Shown piece by piece: positions 1 to 12,202 of a stretch of DNA of 64,000 nt. The notes under the pieces were generated by a model. The model had not been told where the DNA came from. It was given only the letters and a program-made list of their open reading frames with translations, and did no database searches. How positions within the stretch are numbered: position 1 is the stretch's first letter; each line of letters begins with the position of its first letter. The position numbers and the translations under genes are program-made. The stretch lies in the NCBI GenBank assembly GCA_018343915.1, contig JABRWF010000001.1, forward strand, positions 186,001 to 250,000. Reading direction: 5' to 3'. The DNA is from Agroathelia rolfsii. Its lineage: Eukaryota; Basidiomycota; Agaricomycetes; Amylocorticiales; Amylocorticiaceae.

Positions 1-3000
1 CATCTCATGCGTCTTCACACGCTCGCGTATCTCCTATACCAGAAGAGCCGGAAACCGAAGAGGCCATTCTGGACAATCCACCCGTGCGGCTATCGAAGAC
101 CACCACGATACCAGCTCATAATAATGAGGAAGAGTCCGGTGTCAAGAAGCGGCTAGTCATCCACAAGATGGCTCTTGTCGATTTCAAGAGCTATGCGGGC
201 CGTCAGGAGATCGGCCCATTCCATAAGGTGAGCAGGGTGGATTTGTCTACTCGGGAGGTACTGATCCCGCACTGTTTCCAGTCTTTCTCAAGTATCGTGG
301 GTCCCAACGGCTCTGGCAAATCCAACACCATTGATGCGCTCTTATTTGTATTTGGCTACCGCGCCAACAAGATGCGTCAGGGCAAGCTTTCGGAGCTCAT
401 CCACAACTCTGCCCGTTACCCGAACCTAGATGAGTGCAGCGTCGAGGTTCATTTCCGCGAAATCGTCGATCTTCCTGGGCCGGACGCATACGAAGTTGTC
501 GAAAACTCTCAATTAATCGTCACTCGCACAGCGTACAAAAACAATACGAGCAAGTATACCATCAACGACCGGCAAAGCACGTTTACGGAGGTTCAAACGC
601 TTCTCAAAGGACGGGGTATTGACCTAGACCACAAGCGATTCCTTATTCTACAAGTCGGTCAACCTGTTGACTTTTATAAACTTGTTTTATTCATTAGAAT
701 TCTTACATAGGGAGAGGTCGAAAGTATCGCACAGATGAAACCCAAAGCCCAGACAGAGCACGATGAAGGCCTGCTCGAATATCTTGAAGATATTATCGGC
801 ACCTCCAAGTATAAGGAGCCCATTGAACAAGCCCTTGCCGAGGTTGACACGCTGACTGAGGAACGAACTGCCAAACTCAACCGATTACGTCACGTCGAAA
901 AAGACAAGATGCGGCTTGAAAAAGACAAGCGTGAGGCGGAGGGATATATACGCCTACAGAACGAGTGGATTCGTGCAAAATCCAGACTCTGGCAGTACTA
1001 CATCTTTGTTTCTCTGCGCGAAGAAGAGAAGTTGCAGCGACAGATTGTGCGTCAAGCCGTGATCTTGGCTGGAATAACATGTTGACCATCATCAATTGAA
1101 TAGGACATCCATAAGAAGGAGCTCGAAGCTGAAACCGAACGAAACAAGGCTGATATCGAGCACATTGTCAAACTGGAGAAACACCTAGTGGAGCGCACCA
1201 AACTATACGAGGTTGACTCAATTACACTAACGGTGAAACATTGACTGATGTAAATATTTGCCTTTAGGACGTCAAAGTCGCAGCGAACGATGCACTCTCG
1301 GAATTGGCAGTCAATGAAAAGGCGGCGGTTAGTCTTGAGGAGCGTCGCAAGCATGCGAGTAGCAAGCTCAAGAAGCTGAAGAAAAGCCTTGCCGAGGTAA
1401 GCACTATGGTGATAGTAGCCATTTCAATAGCCGTGAAATATTTTCATAGGACGAGACCAACCAACATAATGCCCAAAGATCGTACGAGGACAATACAGAA
1501 AAGATAGCGTCAGAGAAGGCGAAGATTGAAGAGCAGGAGGAAAACTTGGAGAGAGAGGAAAAGGTTTTGGAGGGCATCCGTGACAGTCTCAAGGGTAGGG
1601 TTCCATTTCATCCTTTCGCTGTCGGCATTTCAACTCTTTTGTCACAGACAAGACCCAGGTGTATCATGACCAAATCGAGGTCAAGCAGAAGGAGCTGGAG
1701 CCATGGCGCGCCAAGATCAACGCGAAGAAATCCGAAATCGATGTCGCTAGTAGCGAGCGAGATGCTCTGCAAAAGAAGGCCGAAGCTGCAGATGCTGCTC
1801 GTACAGAGGCCGCGGAGGCTCTGGAAGCATTGCACGCTGCTCAGGAAGAGAAAATGCAGGACATCAAAACTGCTCAGGTGAACAAAGCCACCCTTGAAAA
1901 AAGGATTCAAGAAGGCACACGGAAACTCGAGGTAATAATTATTGGATGATTTGATTTATGCCTTTCTCATATCAATTAGGCGACGCAACGTACTCTTGCT
2001 GGCTTGCGAGCCGCTGCTTCCTCTGCGAGAAATAGAGTGGACGAGGCCAAGGCTTCTCAAGCTGCAAATACATCTCAGGGCAAAGTGCTCGATTACCTGA
2101 ATAGTTTGAAGGCTCAAGGTCGCATCAGCGGCTTCCATGTGCGTTGTCTACGGTCGAAAGATAGGGTATCTGCTTATATACCTTCTCTAGGGTCGTCTTG
2201 GGAGTCTTGGTACCATACCTGAGAAATACGATACGGCCATCACCACAGCATGCCCTGGTCTGAACAATCTTGTAGTTGACACGGTAGATGCCGGTCAAAA
2301 GTGTATCGAATATCTTCGGACTCATAACATCGGACGAGCATCCTTCTTCGTCCTGGAGAAGCTTTCTCAAAATGCCCCTCCTCCGATCCAAACTCCTGAA
2401 GGTGTTCCTAGGTTATATGATCTTATCAAGCCTAAAGATCCTCGCTTCTGTCCTGCGTTTTACAAAGCTTTGTCGGATACACTCGTTGCTAACGACCTCG
2501 AGCAGGCAAATCGCATTGCCTTTGGTGCTCGACGCTACCGTGTCGTCACGCTGTCAGGAGAACTGATCGATACGTCCGGTACTATGTCCGGTGGTGGCTC
2601 CCGTCCTCAGAGGGGCGGCATGAGCTCCAAGTTTGCTGCAGAAAGTGTACCTGCTGATGTGATGCGAAAGTATCAGCAAGATAGCGAACAGGCTACAATC
2701 GCTCTCGAAAATGCTCTGAAGGACGTTCAAGGTATTGAGTCGGAACTGGAGGAGCATCAAAGGATGCTTCCAGAAACAGAACTTTTGATTCAGAAAACAA
2801 CGATGGAGATCAAGGCAGGCACTGCTAGAATTGCCGAAGCCGAAAAGCACATCCAAAATTTGAAGTGCGTATGTTCATCGATATCTTCTTGTTGCCGTAC
2901 TGAGACAGTCTCCATAGGTCTCAGAGTAAACCCAATACAGGATATCTTGCACGCATCGACGAGCTCGACGAGGAGATAAATAAGGCGACAGCCGCCCTGG

Positions 3001-4838
3001 ACAAGCTTCAGGCCAAATCGGATACCATCGACGCCTCTATCAAGGAGCTCGAGCAAAAAATCCTTCAGATCGGTGGCTCCAAACTCCTTGCGCAAAAATC
3101 CAAAGTCGATGGAATCCGGCTACATATTAAGCTTGCCAACGACGAACTCACGAAGGCCGAGGTCGCCAAGGCCAAGGCAGAGAAGGATATCGCCAAGCTT
3201 GCTACATCGATTGAGTCATCCACAGAAACGATCGAGGAGGTTGATCAAGATCTATCCAAGCTGGTTTCTGAACTTGAGGAAGCCAATAAATATGTTCGAG
3301 CAGTTAAGAAAACCGTTGAGCAAGCCCAGAACAAGGTCGAGGAAGCCAAGCAGGACATGGATAATATCAAAGAGGAACTGGATGAAAAAAATGAGCAGAT
3401 AGAAGAGTATCGCCAGAAAGAGGTATGAAAACCTTTCCATTCGTCGACTTGGTGATTCTAATGTACTATTGCAGCAATCGCTGAAGCAGGCTATCGCCGA
3501 CAACACCCGGAAAGCAAAGGAATTCGGCGACAATGCAGAACACTGGTCCGAAGAGCATGACAAACTTCAGCTCAATCCAATTGAGTGCGTGGTTGGCTGT
3601 GTTCTCATTTGCTATCGCATCTTGAAATTGAACATCTATACAGTCCAGAAGACGACGACGACGATGAAGCAGCTAACTCTCGGGACAACCAGGCTGGTTC
3701 TTCTTCAACCAACGCTCCAGATCCTGAGAGAAATCACAAGTCAAAGCGTGATTCCAGTCCTGAGGACGAGCTTGCTCTCACGGTGTATGACTCTGATGTA
3801 CTCAAGACTTGGTCCAAAGATGAGCTCATTGCAGATGAACAGATTCTCGATGGTATGCTTACTCAAATTGTGTCATCATGGGACTACAACTAACTGTAAT
3901 TGGTTTTTGCAGAGAAACTCAAAACACTTCTGCCCAACGTCGACCTGAGCGTACTTAGTGAATACAAGAAGCGAGAAGAGGAGTTCCTCCGTCGCGCCAA
4001 AGACCTCGAGGACGTCACCAATCGGCGAGACGAGCAGAAGATCAAGTACGATAGTCTAAGAAAGCAACGCCTCGACGAATTCATGACAGGATTCAGCTTG
4101 ATCTCACTCAAGTTAAAGGAGATGTATCAGGTATACCTCTTCATCACTAGAAAGCATCATTATTGAGATGAAATGTTTTGTAGATGATCACGTTGGGAGG
4201 CAACGCTGAACTCGAACTCGTGGATAGCATGGATCCATTCTCGGAGGGAATCATCTTCAGTGTCATGCCACCAAAGAAGAGTTGGAAAAATATATCCAAC
4301 CTTTCGGGCGGTGAAAAGGTACGAAGAGTTTTGTTTTCGAGTTGATTCACTCTTAGCTATTCCGTAGACTCTGAGTTCGCTTGCTCTGGTCTTTGCGCTA
4401 CATGTATTCAAGGTTAGTGTTCTACCTATATGTGGTATTTGCTTCAAAAAGTTAACTAGCCTAATAGCCTACACCGCTATACTTCATGGATGAGATCGAC
4501 GCAGCTTTGGACTTCCGAAATGTGTCAATTGTGGCGAACTACATCAAAGACCGAACTAAAAACGCGCAGTTTATTATCATTTCTTTAAGGTAAACTACCT
4601 GATCAGCCGCTGGTCAATCTTCGATACTGATCTTTTGCATCCAGAAATGACATGTTCGAGCTCAGTCACCGATTGATTGGCATCTACAAGACCGGCAATG
4701 CTACTCAGAGTATGTCTGATTTCAATGCAATGCCTACAGGACTTTCCATCTTACGCACTGTCAGGTATTGCGATCGACAACCACGCTCTCACCCATCGAC
4801 CACGACCTTTACAGGCTTCTACTGTTCCTGCTGGTTGA
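1..4838 (+). CDS. SMC4: Condensin subunit SMC4 (5' end outside the window)
   Basis: ATPase subunit of the condensin complex, which compacts and resolves mitotic chromosomes in the nucleus. The reading frame is already open at base 3, so the N-terminus lies upstream. In order I see the Walker A loop GPNGSGKS near 300-325, the SMC4-typical stretch around ILQ/GEVE and MKPKAQTEHDEG, a long coiled coil, a hinge with GTMSGGGSRPQRGG near 2580, a second coiled coil, an acidic DDDDDE insertion near 3650, the signature LSGGEK at about 4300 joined to TLSSLALVF, and Walker B PLYFMDEIDAALDF near 4470-4510. About 17 introns of 50-70 nt interrupt it; the first two are 228-281 and 654-710. The last exon ends with TGA at 4836-4838. 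SMC4 rather than SMC1-3 follows from the QTEHDEG segment and the head sequence. No break was seen. Confidence 0.96.
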
Positions 4839-4934
4839 TAAGCTATTTTCTAACGTGTATTTATTTTGGCACAAATTTCTTTGTATCTTTTAGATGTACT
4901 TGTCTTTTTTGGTTTCTTCGAGCTACAGTATATA

Positions 4935-6746
4935 TCAATCATCTAGTTGAAATCCTGCTCCATCAGGGATGTACGGGCCATCCCAGCATTTGAAACCGAC
5001 GTCGTTCGAGACCTAGAGGGGAAGGAGTCAATCAGCAACAAATTCATCAATAAACAGATGTAAAATGTACCGTACCGCAGTCTCATTGCACAAGACCATT
5101 ACTTGCTTTGAGTTGATCGTTGTAGTAAATAGATCCTTTGCAACCAAGTTACTTGCTGAAAACAAGACAGTTCTATGAGAATCATTATGCAAGGAAGCAA
5201 TAGCACAAGAGCATATACTTGTATTGGGATATGTGTTGAAAATAACCACCTCCCTCCCTGTGGCATTAGTGATGTAGTACCAACAAGGGCCTGTTTTGTT
5301 GAAAGTTGTATTTATTACAACAAAACAACTTTCAATATATATAACCTTTTATTATGTTTTACAAGAGCCTTCAAAGTAGTTAGAGTTACTAAGGATGTGA
5401 GATTAATTAGTAAAGAAGAAGAGGCAATTAGAAGGTGGTCATACTGATTAATTGTTCTGATAAAATTCTCAAACATAAAGTCCTGGATATACATGTTGTT
5501 TACTTGGCTAGTGGTACTTAGCTTTCTAGTCTAAATAACCTATAGTTCAGTATTATCACAGTAATCTTTCCTAGAGAAATCCTAACCTCTTAATCATAAT
5601 AGCTGGTGTTTTTAAGGTTTAATTGCTAAATTTACAAACATATAGCATCAGCAAAGTTAATACCTACTTTTGTGTAATATAGATCTAGTTGATAGAGCCA
5701 TGATTACTTATTCAAGCATAAGAAGTAATGAAAGCTTACTGGCATGCAGTGACTCGAGGAAAATGTTCCTCCAAGTTATACTAGAAACCATTGAGATTGT
5801 TGGGTATACACATCCAAGTTTAAACCTCAGATATACTTGCACGTTAATCCATTACCACCCGTGTGGCTCTTGAATCTAGCTGTATAAAACTAGTTGTTAT
5901 ACATAAGGCGACATGAGGTATAATTCAAAAGACCATTGAAATAAAATATATACACCATGACAACGTTATTGAATACTGTATTGGCTTCACTAGCCACCGC
6001 GCCACCTGATCCCAGAGATCCGGTACTAAGGCCATGGCCACCTTCACAGTACGATTCCGAGATCGATATGTTGGAAGCGCCAGACTCTATAGTGTAGCAA
6101 TCGTCCCTATTGATGATATAGTTGTGAGTAAAGGTCATGTCTTTACCTTCGACGTCGAATCCATCTCTGTGGGGTATCAGTCGTAAATTCCTACTAGCGG
6201 GTATCTAAGCCCAGAGGAAGTGCACTAACGTGTTGAACGCAAAACTATTTATCGGATTATTGGTCCTGGCATCTATAATCACATCATGCACATGCACGTT
6301 ACTACTTCCCGAGGTTCCGAAAGCCTGTGCGACAGGTTTGAATAGTTTAAAGTAGGCGAGCTCTCCTCCGGCGATGTGACTGAAGCAGATTGCATGCAGC
6401 CTACTTGTCTGTATTGCAGCTGTCAACCATTGTTGGCCGTACCGGTTGATCCAACCGGCCCATGGTGAGGAGCCAAGAAAAGAAACCAGAACCCATTGTA
6501 TGAGCTAGCATTCACGGTGGCTAGAATTGATGTGAATAATTAGTAAATATGTACATGCACTGCATGGGTGTCGGAAAGCATACCCTGCACAGCGGTAAAA
6601 TTATTAGGAGCGGACATATTCCCCTCCAGTCGAATAACAACATTTGTCAGTTTGGGAAGCTAATAGGTGTCCAGATATTGTAGTTTACACCCTCAGAGAA
6701 GAGGATCGTCGCATCAGTGGTATAGCTTGCATTGTTCAATACAGAA
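4935..6746 (-). pseudogene. Decayed GH28 exo-polygalacturonase copy
   Basis: A damaged tandem duplicate of the intact GH28 gene at 7351-9247, with the same exon order. Still readable are NTDGFD (split by an intron), RDDCYTIESG, the GGHG motif and the C-terminal GFKCWDGPYIPD. Three kinds of damage are visible. The 5' end is missing: homology stops near 6746, before the signal peptide and start codon. The exon near 6420-6500 lacks about 28 nt present in the intact copy, between the codons for SSY and the WAGWIN segment, which shifts the frame. Near 5290-5375 about 80 nt have replaced the codons between SC and PCWY, bringing an in-frame TAA. The active-site neighbourhood has also drifted: DVGG became DVEG and NGDD became NRDD. 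It is convergent with SMC4, about 100 bp away. Confidence 0.85.
5290..5375. repeat. Small insertion with an inverted repeat inside the GH28 pseudogene
   Basis: Compared with the intact paralogue around 7680-7705, this stretch holds about 70-80 extra AT-rich bases. They contain a perfect 11-nt inverted repeat, TTGAAAGTTGT and ACAACTTTCAA, separated by about 15 nt. It could be a remnant of a small non-autonomous element or a hairpin-driven insertion. No clear target-site duplication is visible. Confidence 0.5.
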
Positions 6747-7350
6747 GTTCTTTTGCCGATGGCCTCCCCGGCCCGCTATAGATCGGTGGTTATTGTTGTT
6801 CTTAGATTCAAGTCAGCTGGCTAGCTATTTTTTATTTTATTTTTGCCAGTGCCATGTCCTGTTGAGACGCATCAAATACCGTAAAGGGGTTTCTCGAGCC
6901 GCCGGTACCGTCAGGAATAGCTACCAGACATAAGCAATCACAGGATCAGAATCTCGTGTTCTGATGATGCATGCCAGATGATCAATTCATACAGAGGGAT
7001 GTGAAGAGCAATCAAATACGTTTATCGATAGAAATCTGCGTGTGCACAGAAAGGCCGAAGAAAGGCCGGAGCCGATTGCGAGGCTGTTGTATTCAGGCTG
7101 ATCATTGTCGACTCATGGTCCAAGTTCAAAGAGCATACATTGATACATGTGATTTGGGTTGCGATGAATGTCACATCTATAATGTATTGAGTTTACCTAC
7201 TCCTAGGCTGTGACCAGTTGACCATATCTTTACTTCTTCAGCATGTAAAATCGCGAGGGTGTCTTTTATAGCACATGTAATGGTTGTTTCATTAAGGTCT
7301 TATTCTGTTGACTTCTACGAGTACGACTTGGACATGGATGTGTCATTTGA
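6747..7350. other. Spacer between the two GH28 copies
   Basis: About 600 bp between the truncated 5' end of the pseudogene and the stop codon of the intact GH28 gene. The only open frames are short and show no recognisable motif. It presumably holds the duplication breakpoint and the 3' region of the intact gene. Confidence 0.5.
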
Positions 7351-9247
7351 TCAGATTCCTGCTGCGTCCGGAATGTATGGTCCATCCCAGCATTTGAAAC
7401 CAACGTCACCTGAAACCTAAAGCACAACACGTAAGCAGCAATCGCATATGTACATTGATGTAGAACATACTGCAGTCTCATTGCACAGGACTGCCACCTG
7501 TCTTGAGTCTAACGTCGTGGTAAACAGGTCTTTTGCCAAAAGGTTGCTCGCTAGAAATGATATACGACTCAATCAGAATAGTTTTACAGGGAAATGAGAG
7601 CACGAAAACATGTACTTGTGTTAGGATATGTGTCAAAGATGACTACCTCCCTTCCTGTGGCATTAGCAACGTAGTACCAACAAGGGTCGGTCACACAAGA
7701 GCCTTCGAAGTAGTTGGGATCACTGAAGACGTGGGTGATGAGCACGGCAAAGGTGTGGGGGAAAGCAATACAAGACAATCGTACTCGTTGATGGTTCCAA
7801 TGAAGTTTTCAAACGTAAAATCTTGAATATGTGTGTTATTTACCTTGCCGGTGGTATTCGGCTTTCCTGACTAAAATCAATACGTAGTTCAGTATCATGA
7901 TACCAGTAATAGTAGAATAACACTGGTTGGATGAAGGCTGACCTCTTGATCATAATAACTGGTTTATAATTGCTAAGTTTGTGCGCGTATAATACCAGCA
8001 AAGGTGGCACTTACTTTTGTGTGACATAAATCTAGTTGAAGATACATCAAAATCATATATATAGCCTGAGAAATGTTGGGCACCTACTGGCATGCGGACC
8101 GCTTCAAGGAAAATATTCTTCCAGGTAATACTAGCGACCGTCAAAACGATAAGAAATGAGCGAATTCTTATCACCTTGCCAGTGGATGTGCTCACTTGCG
8201 CGCTAATCCGTTGCCTCCAGTCCAGCTCTTGAATCTAGCTCCATAAAGCGAATTGTTCTGGAAGAAAAGAATGTTAATCATTATTACAGAGATCATTCGG
8301 AGGGGGGAAAATACAAACCATCACAACGTTGTCAAATACTACATTGGCTACACTGGCCACAGAGCCGCCTGATCCCAGAGATCCGATACTAAGACCATGG
8401 CCGCCTTCACAGTACGATTCCGAAATTGATATGTTGGAAGCGCCAGATTCGATGGTGTAGCAATCGTCCCCATTGACAATATAGTTGTGAGTAAAGGTCA
8501 TGTCGGTACCCCCTACGTCGAATCCATCACTGCAAATTGTCCATTAGAGATTTCGAGGAACTTTAGATTGAAAGGGGCAGAACCAACGTGTTAAACGCAA
8601 AACTGTGTACAGTGTCGTTGCTTCTGGCATCTATAATCACGTCATGTACAGACACATTGCTGCTACCTGAGGTTCCAAAGCACCATGCGATGGGTTTGAG
8701 CAGCTTAAGGTAGGCGAGCTCTCCTCCGGCGATGCCACTGAAGCTGATAGCATGTGGTCTACTTGTTTGCTGTGCGGCCGTCCACCATTGCTGGCCGTAC
8801 CAGTTGATCCAGCCGGCCCATGGAGAAGGAGAGCCGAGGAAAGAGACGTTCGTTCCAGAGGAAAAATGGAACCAGAAACCTTTGTACGAGCTGGCATTCA
8901 CAGCAGCTGGGATCGATGTGAGCGAGTGGCTTGAATAAAGAGTGGACATGAGCATCAATAGTAATAAGCGTACCCTGAACAGCAGTGATATTATTAGGAA
9001 TGGACAGGTTTCCCTCCAGTTGAATGGCAACGTTCGTCAGTTTAGGGAAGTTTATGGGTGTCCAGATATTGTAGTTTACACCCTCAGAGAAGAGGATTGT
9101 TGCATCAGTGGTATAGCTTGCATTGTTCAATGCGGCAATCAATGCAGGGCTGTCATCGGCATTTTCGGTGTGTGGGACGACAAAAGTCGACCAAGAGAAA
9201 GCTAATGGCAGGAAGGCAGCAATTGAGAGCAGGCGAAGGGGAAACAT
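7351..9247 (-). CDS. Secreted exo-polygalacturonase, glycoside hydrolase family 28
   Basis: A pectin-degrading enzyme expected to release terminal galacturonic acid units outside the cell. The start at 9247 gives a signal peptide, MFPLRLLSIAAFLPLAFSWS, followed by VVPHTENADDSPAL, the usual entry into the beta-helix. The GH28 active-site set is complete: NTDGFD is rebuilt across an intron at about 8529-8588, then NGDDCYTIESG, GGHGLSIGSLG, and GARFKSWTGG. A cysteine-rich C-terminal part (YFEGSCVTDPCWYY) and the ending GFKCWDGPYIPDAAGI precede the TGA at 7351-7353. Several introns of about 50-60 nt lie at the same places as in the copy at 40029-41886. The motif variants suit the exo-acting branch; xylogalacturonan or rhamnogalacturonan specificity cannot be excluded from sequence alone. 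Confidence 0.9.
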
Positions 9248-9721
9248 GGTGCAGAATTTCCCGCTATCCCATCGCTCCTTGCTGGTGCCAAAAAGGCCAT
9301 TTTATGAATGCGGGGTACCCCAAGTTCGTTTGCCAATGACCTTGTCGGACCGTGGCGGGCCGGGCGCCCAAGTCAGCTGACACTGCGCCCAGTAGCTGCA
9401 TTCCATCATGGCTGTGTGCATTGAATTTTTTGAATAGATGGATGTATGGCTAAGTACATATGTGGTAATGGCTAGGTATTACAATAACAGGAATGAATAC
9501 ATGTGGTATAAATGCTTTTGCGCACTGCTGATGATAAAACATTCGCTCCAACTTGGAGTGTTTTTGTGTGACGTCAATTTTTTTCAACGTCCGCGACGCG
9601 TCCTGCTTGACCGCGTTCCACACCGACGACCGCCATACGGGCTCCGGGTCCTTGCAGCGAAAGCTGTCTTCACGCCGCTATAGATTTAGATTCTTATTCC
9701 CCTGTAATATAGCAATCCGCC
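9248..9721. promoter_or_regulatory. Divergent intergenic region, GH28 / phosphotransferase
   Basis: 474 bp between the start codons of the GH28 gene (-) and the CPT/EPT gene (+), so it should carry both promoters. A TATA-like CATAAAAT reads on the minus strand about 55 bp upstream of the GH28 start. No gene is seen here. Confidence 0.5.
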
Positions 9722-11602
9722 ATGGGATACATTCCTCCTCACGCTCTCAAAAACCTGAATAAATATGCCTATAAAAGCGTAGACAAGTTGCGTATCCTCT
9801 CACAATTCCGACTAGCAGTATGGCACCTGTTTTCTGACGCATCCATCCCTTCAGATCCCTGATGTCTAAATACATCTTGGGCCCCTTTTGGAACTGGTTT
9901 ATCACGCTCTGGCCACTCAATGTTGCGCCAAACACGGTATAACAACGCTTTTAGCCATAAAGCTAAACTATTTTGCTCAAATGCGTCCGCATATAGATCA
10001 CGTTTTCCGGACTCATGATTGTTCTCTTCAATTTTCTGACTTTGATATATTACGACCCTAAATTCCTCACCGAGAAAGGCGGCGCCGATGGTCCTCCTAA
10101 CTGGATTTATTTTACATGGGGAATCGGCCTGTTTCTTTACCAAACCTTTGACGCTGTAGACGGGTACGTCTTGAGAGTTTCCAAATTGCTCGCAATGCTA
10201 ATGCCTCCTATACAGAAAACAGGCACGCCGGACGGGCATGGCTGGTCCTTTGGGTGAACTATTTGATCATGGTTTGTGATCTTCAAAACCTTTTCTCTAC
10301 TTGTCTTAATCAACACCCCATAGGCTGTGATGCTATCAATACAACAGTACGAGGATTACTACTTGAGAACCAAAGCAAATTTTTAAAGCCAGTCGTATCT
10401 CTAGCTTGAAGGAATACTTGCACAGCGGGCATTGAACCTTGGACAATCTTGGTGGACCGTTGCTGCCATTGCTGGCGCACACCTCAACTTTTACCTCACA
10501 ACATGGGAAGAGTACCATACCGGTGAGCCTCTTGGCACATGTTCCGCGACGCTTACTCAATTTTTGAATGTAGGCCAGCTCTACTTGGGTGTATTCTCCG
10601 GACCCGTTGAGGGTATTATAATGATATGCATCATGTATATTATCACCGGCTTCGTTGGTAAGTTCCCCATCCTCTTTTAACAAGCTGTTGTCCTTATTTT
10701 CTATATTTAGGACCTGCATTTTGGGACACTGGTATTCTCACCTTTACAGGGCTGTCAAAGATTCCTGCCATCGGGGACAATGTGCCCGATATGGGGATTA
10801 ACATATTTTTCATGTACTTTTCCCTAGCGGGCTTTGCCTTCAATGTCATTTCTAGGTATACATACCTTCGTCGATTTCCTAGTTTATACTCTTATGAATC
10901 TGACCTTTATCTTGATAGCTACGCTAATGTTCATCGTGCGCGTCGGGAAGCGTCGCAAAATATGTTTACCGCCGTGCTTGGCCTCGCACCGTTCTTGATC
11001 ACCCTCGCTCTAAATGTTGGATGGTTGGCTGCTCCTACACCCTTGGCGTCGACTATCATCTATTCCACTGCTACTGATGAGAACAAGAGGATGGTTTCAC
11101 TAAGTAATACCTGTCAAATCCACCATTGCAACTTCAAGCGGGCTAATTTGTCATTACTATTTTCAGCTCGCGATTCCACCCTAATTCCCTTCCTTCTTGC
11201 GTGGGGTCTGCAATTTGCTCACCAAGTTGGACGCATGATTCTTGCTCATATCACCAAGACGCCATTCCCATTCTGGGATAACACTTGGATATGGACGGCA
11301 GTCTGCGCAATCGATGCAAATCTTCCTTTCCTAATTGGCCGGTATGTTGATACCTTGGCGTTGGCAATAGGTTCACACTAATGACCTCCCCCTCTCTCAG
11401 ACCTCCCATTGTCCAAACGACGCCCGAACGCACCGCTCTTCTTGTCTACATGACATTCGCTCTTTCTGTGGCTTATTACGGACGATTTGTGACACTCGTC
11501 ATCAACGACATTACGGAGTACCTAGGCATCGCGTGTTTTACCGTGAAGAAGAAGGACGAAAAGGGCGAATGGAGGGATGCAACTAAGGAAAAGAAACAGT
11601 GA
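9722..11602 (+). CDS. sn-1,2-diacylglycerol choline/ethanolamine phosphotransferase
   Basis: Last step of the Kennedy pathway: transfers phosphocholine or phosphoethanolamine from the CDP-alcohol to diacylglycerol in ER/Golgi membranes. The start at 9722 gives MGYIPPHALKNLNKYAYKS, close to the usual N-terminus. The CDP-alcohol phosphotransferase signature DG-x2-AR-x8-G-x3-D-x3-D is complete once introns are removed: DGKQAR, eight residues, GELFD, HGCD. Several hydrophobic segments follow, for example MICIMYIITGFVG and LGLAPFLITLALNVGWLA. A C-terminal lysine-rich tail, TVKKKDEKGEWRDATKEKKQ, ends at TGA 11600-11602. There are about eight introns; the join between AINTT and RALNLGQSWW is the least certain. 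Whether it prefers choline (Cpt1) or ethanolamine (Ept1) cannot be read from the sequence. Confidence 0.93.
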
Positions 11603-12202
11603 ATATATTTTTTCTTTAAGTCGCCATGAATTATTGTGGATTTGTTTTTGTTAAAATGTTGTCCCTTTTCCTTTTTTTTTCCCCCCCTCGCTGGTTTTTT
11701 GTCAGTGCTTTCCGTGGCTTGCTGCCATAGCGAACGAACAAACGAGAACGAGAACGAACGCTTATAGAAAAGCGGATGTTGCTATAACGCACACGTAATT
11801 TCCGAGAGACAGTCAGACCGACACACGTTTTTTTCTTTTTTACTGCTGCCGCTGCTCCCACCCGCATTGGTCGATCAAGCGATTCACTAATGCCTCCGGT
11901 TGCACGAATCAAAAGTCGGAAACGTTCTTTTACGATCTACGATCAAAAAAACATGACCGCGACCGAAGCATGGAGGGGGGGGGGGATTTGGTAGGCAGAG
12001 ATACTTTGATGGGAACTATATACATGGGCTAATGGGAATAATGGTTGAATTGGATATTGCTAGACTTTTTTTTATTTATTGTAAATAATGCGTTATTCAG
12101 ACTGCGAACTAGCATACAAGGAATTAATATTTTGTTTATACCTGGAAAGAGAGCGGCCGCGTTCATCAAACCACGATGTATTGTGGTTGATAATTATAGG
12201 TA
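11603..12202. other. Convergent intergenic region
   Basis: 600 bp between two convergent genes. It contains T-rich tracts (about 11670-11700), a G-run near 11976-11988 and no coding signal I can support. It probably holds the 3' UTRs and polyadenylation signals of both genes. Confidence 0.5.

Noticed and set aside
10336..10719. 127-codon minus-strand open frame
   Set aside because: Antisense shadow of the phosphotransferase exons, which have clear family motifs on the + strand.
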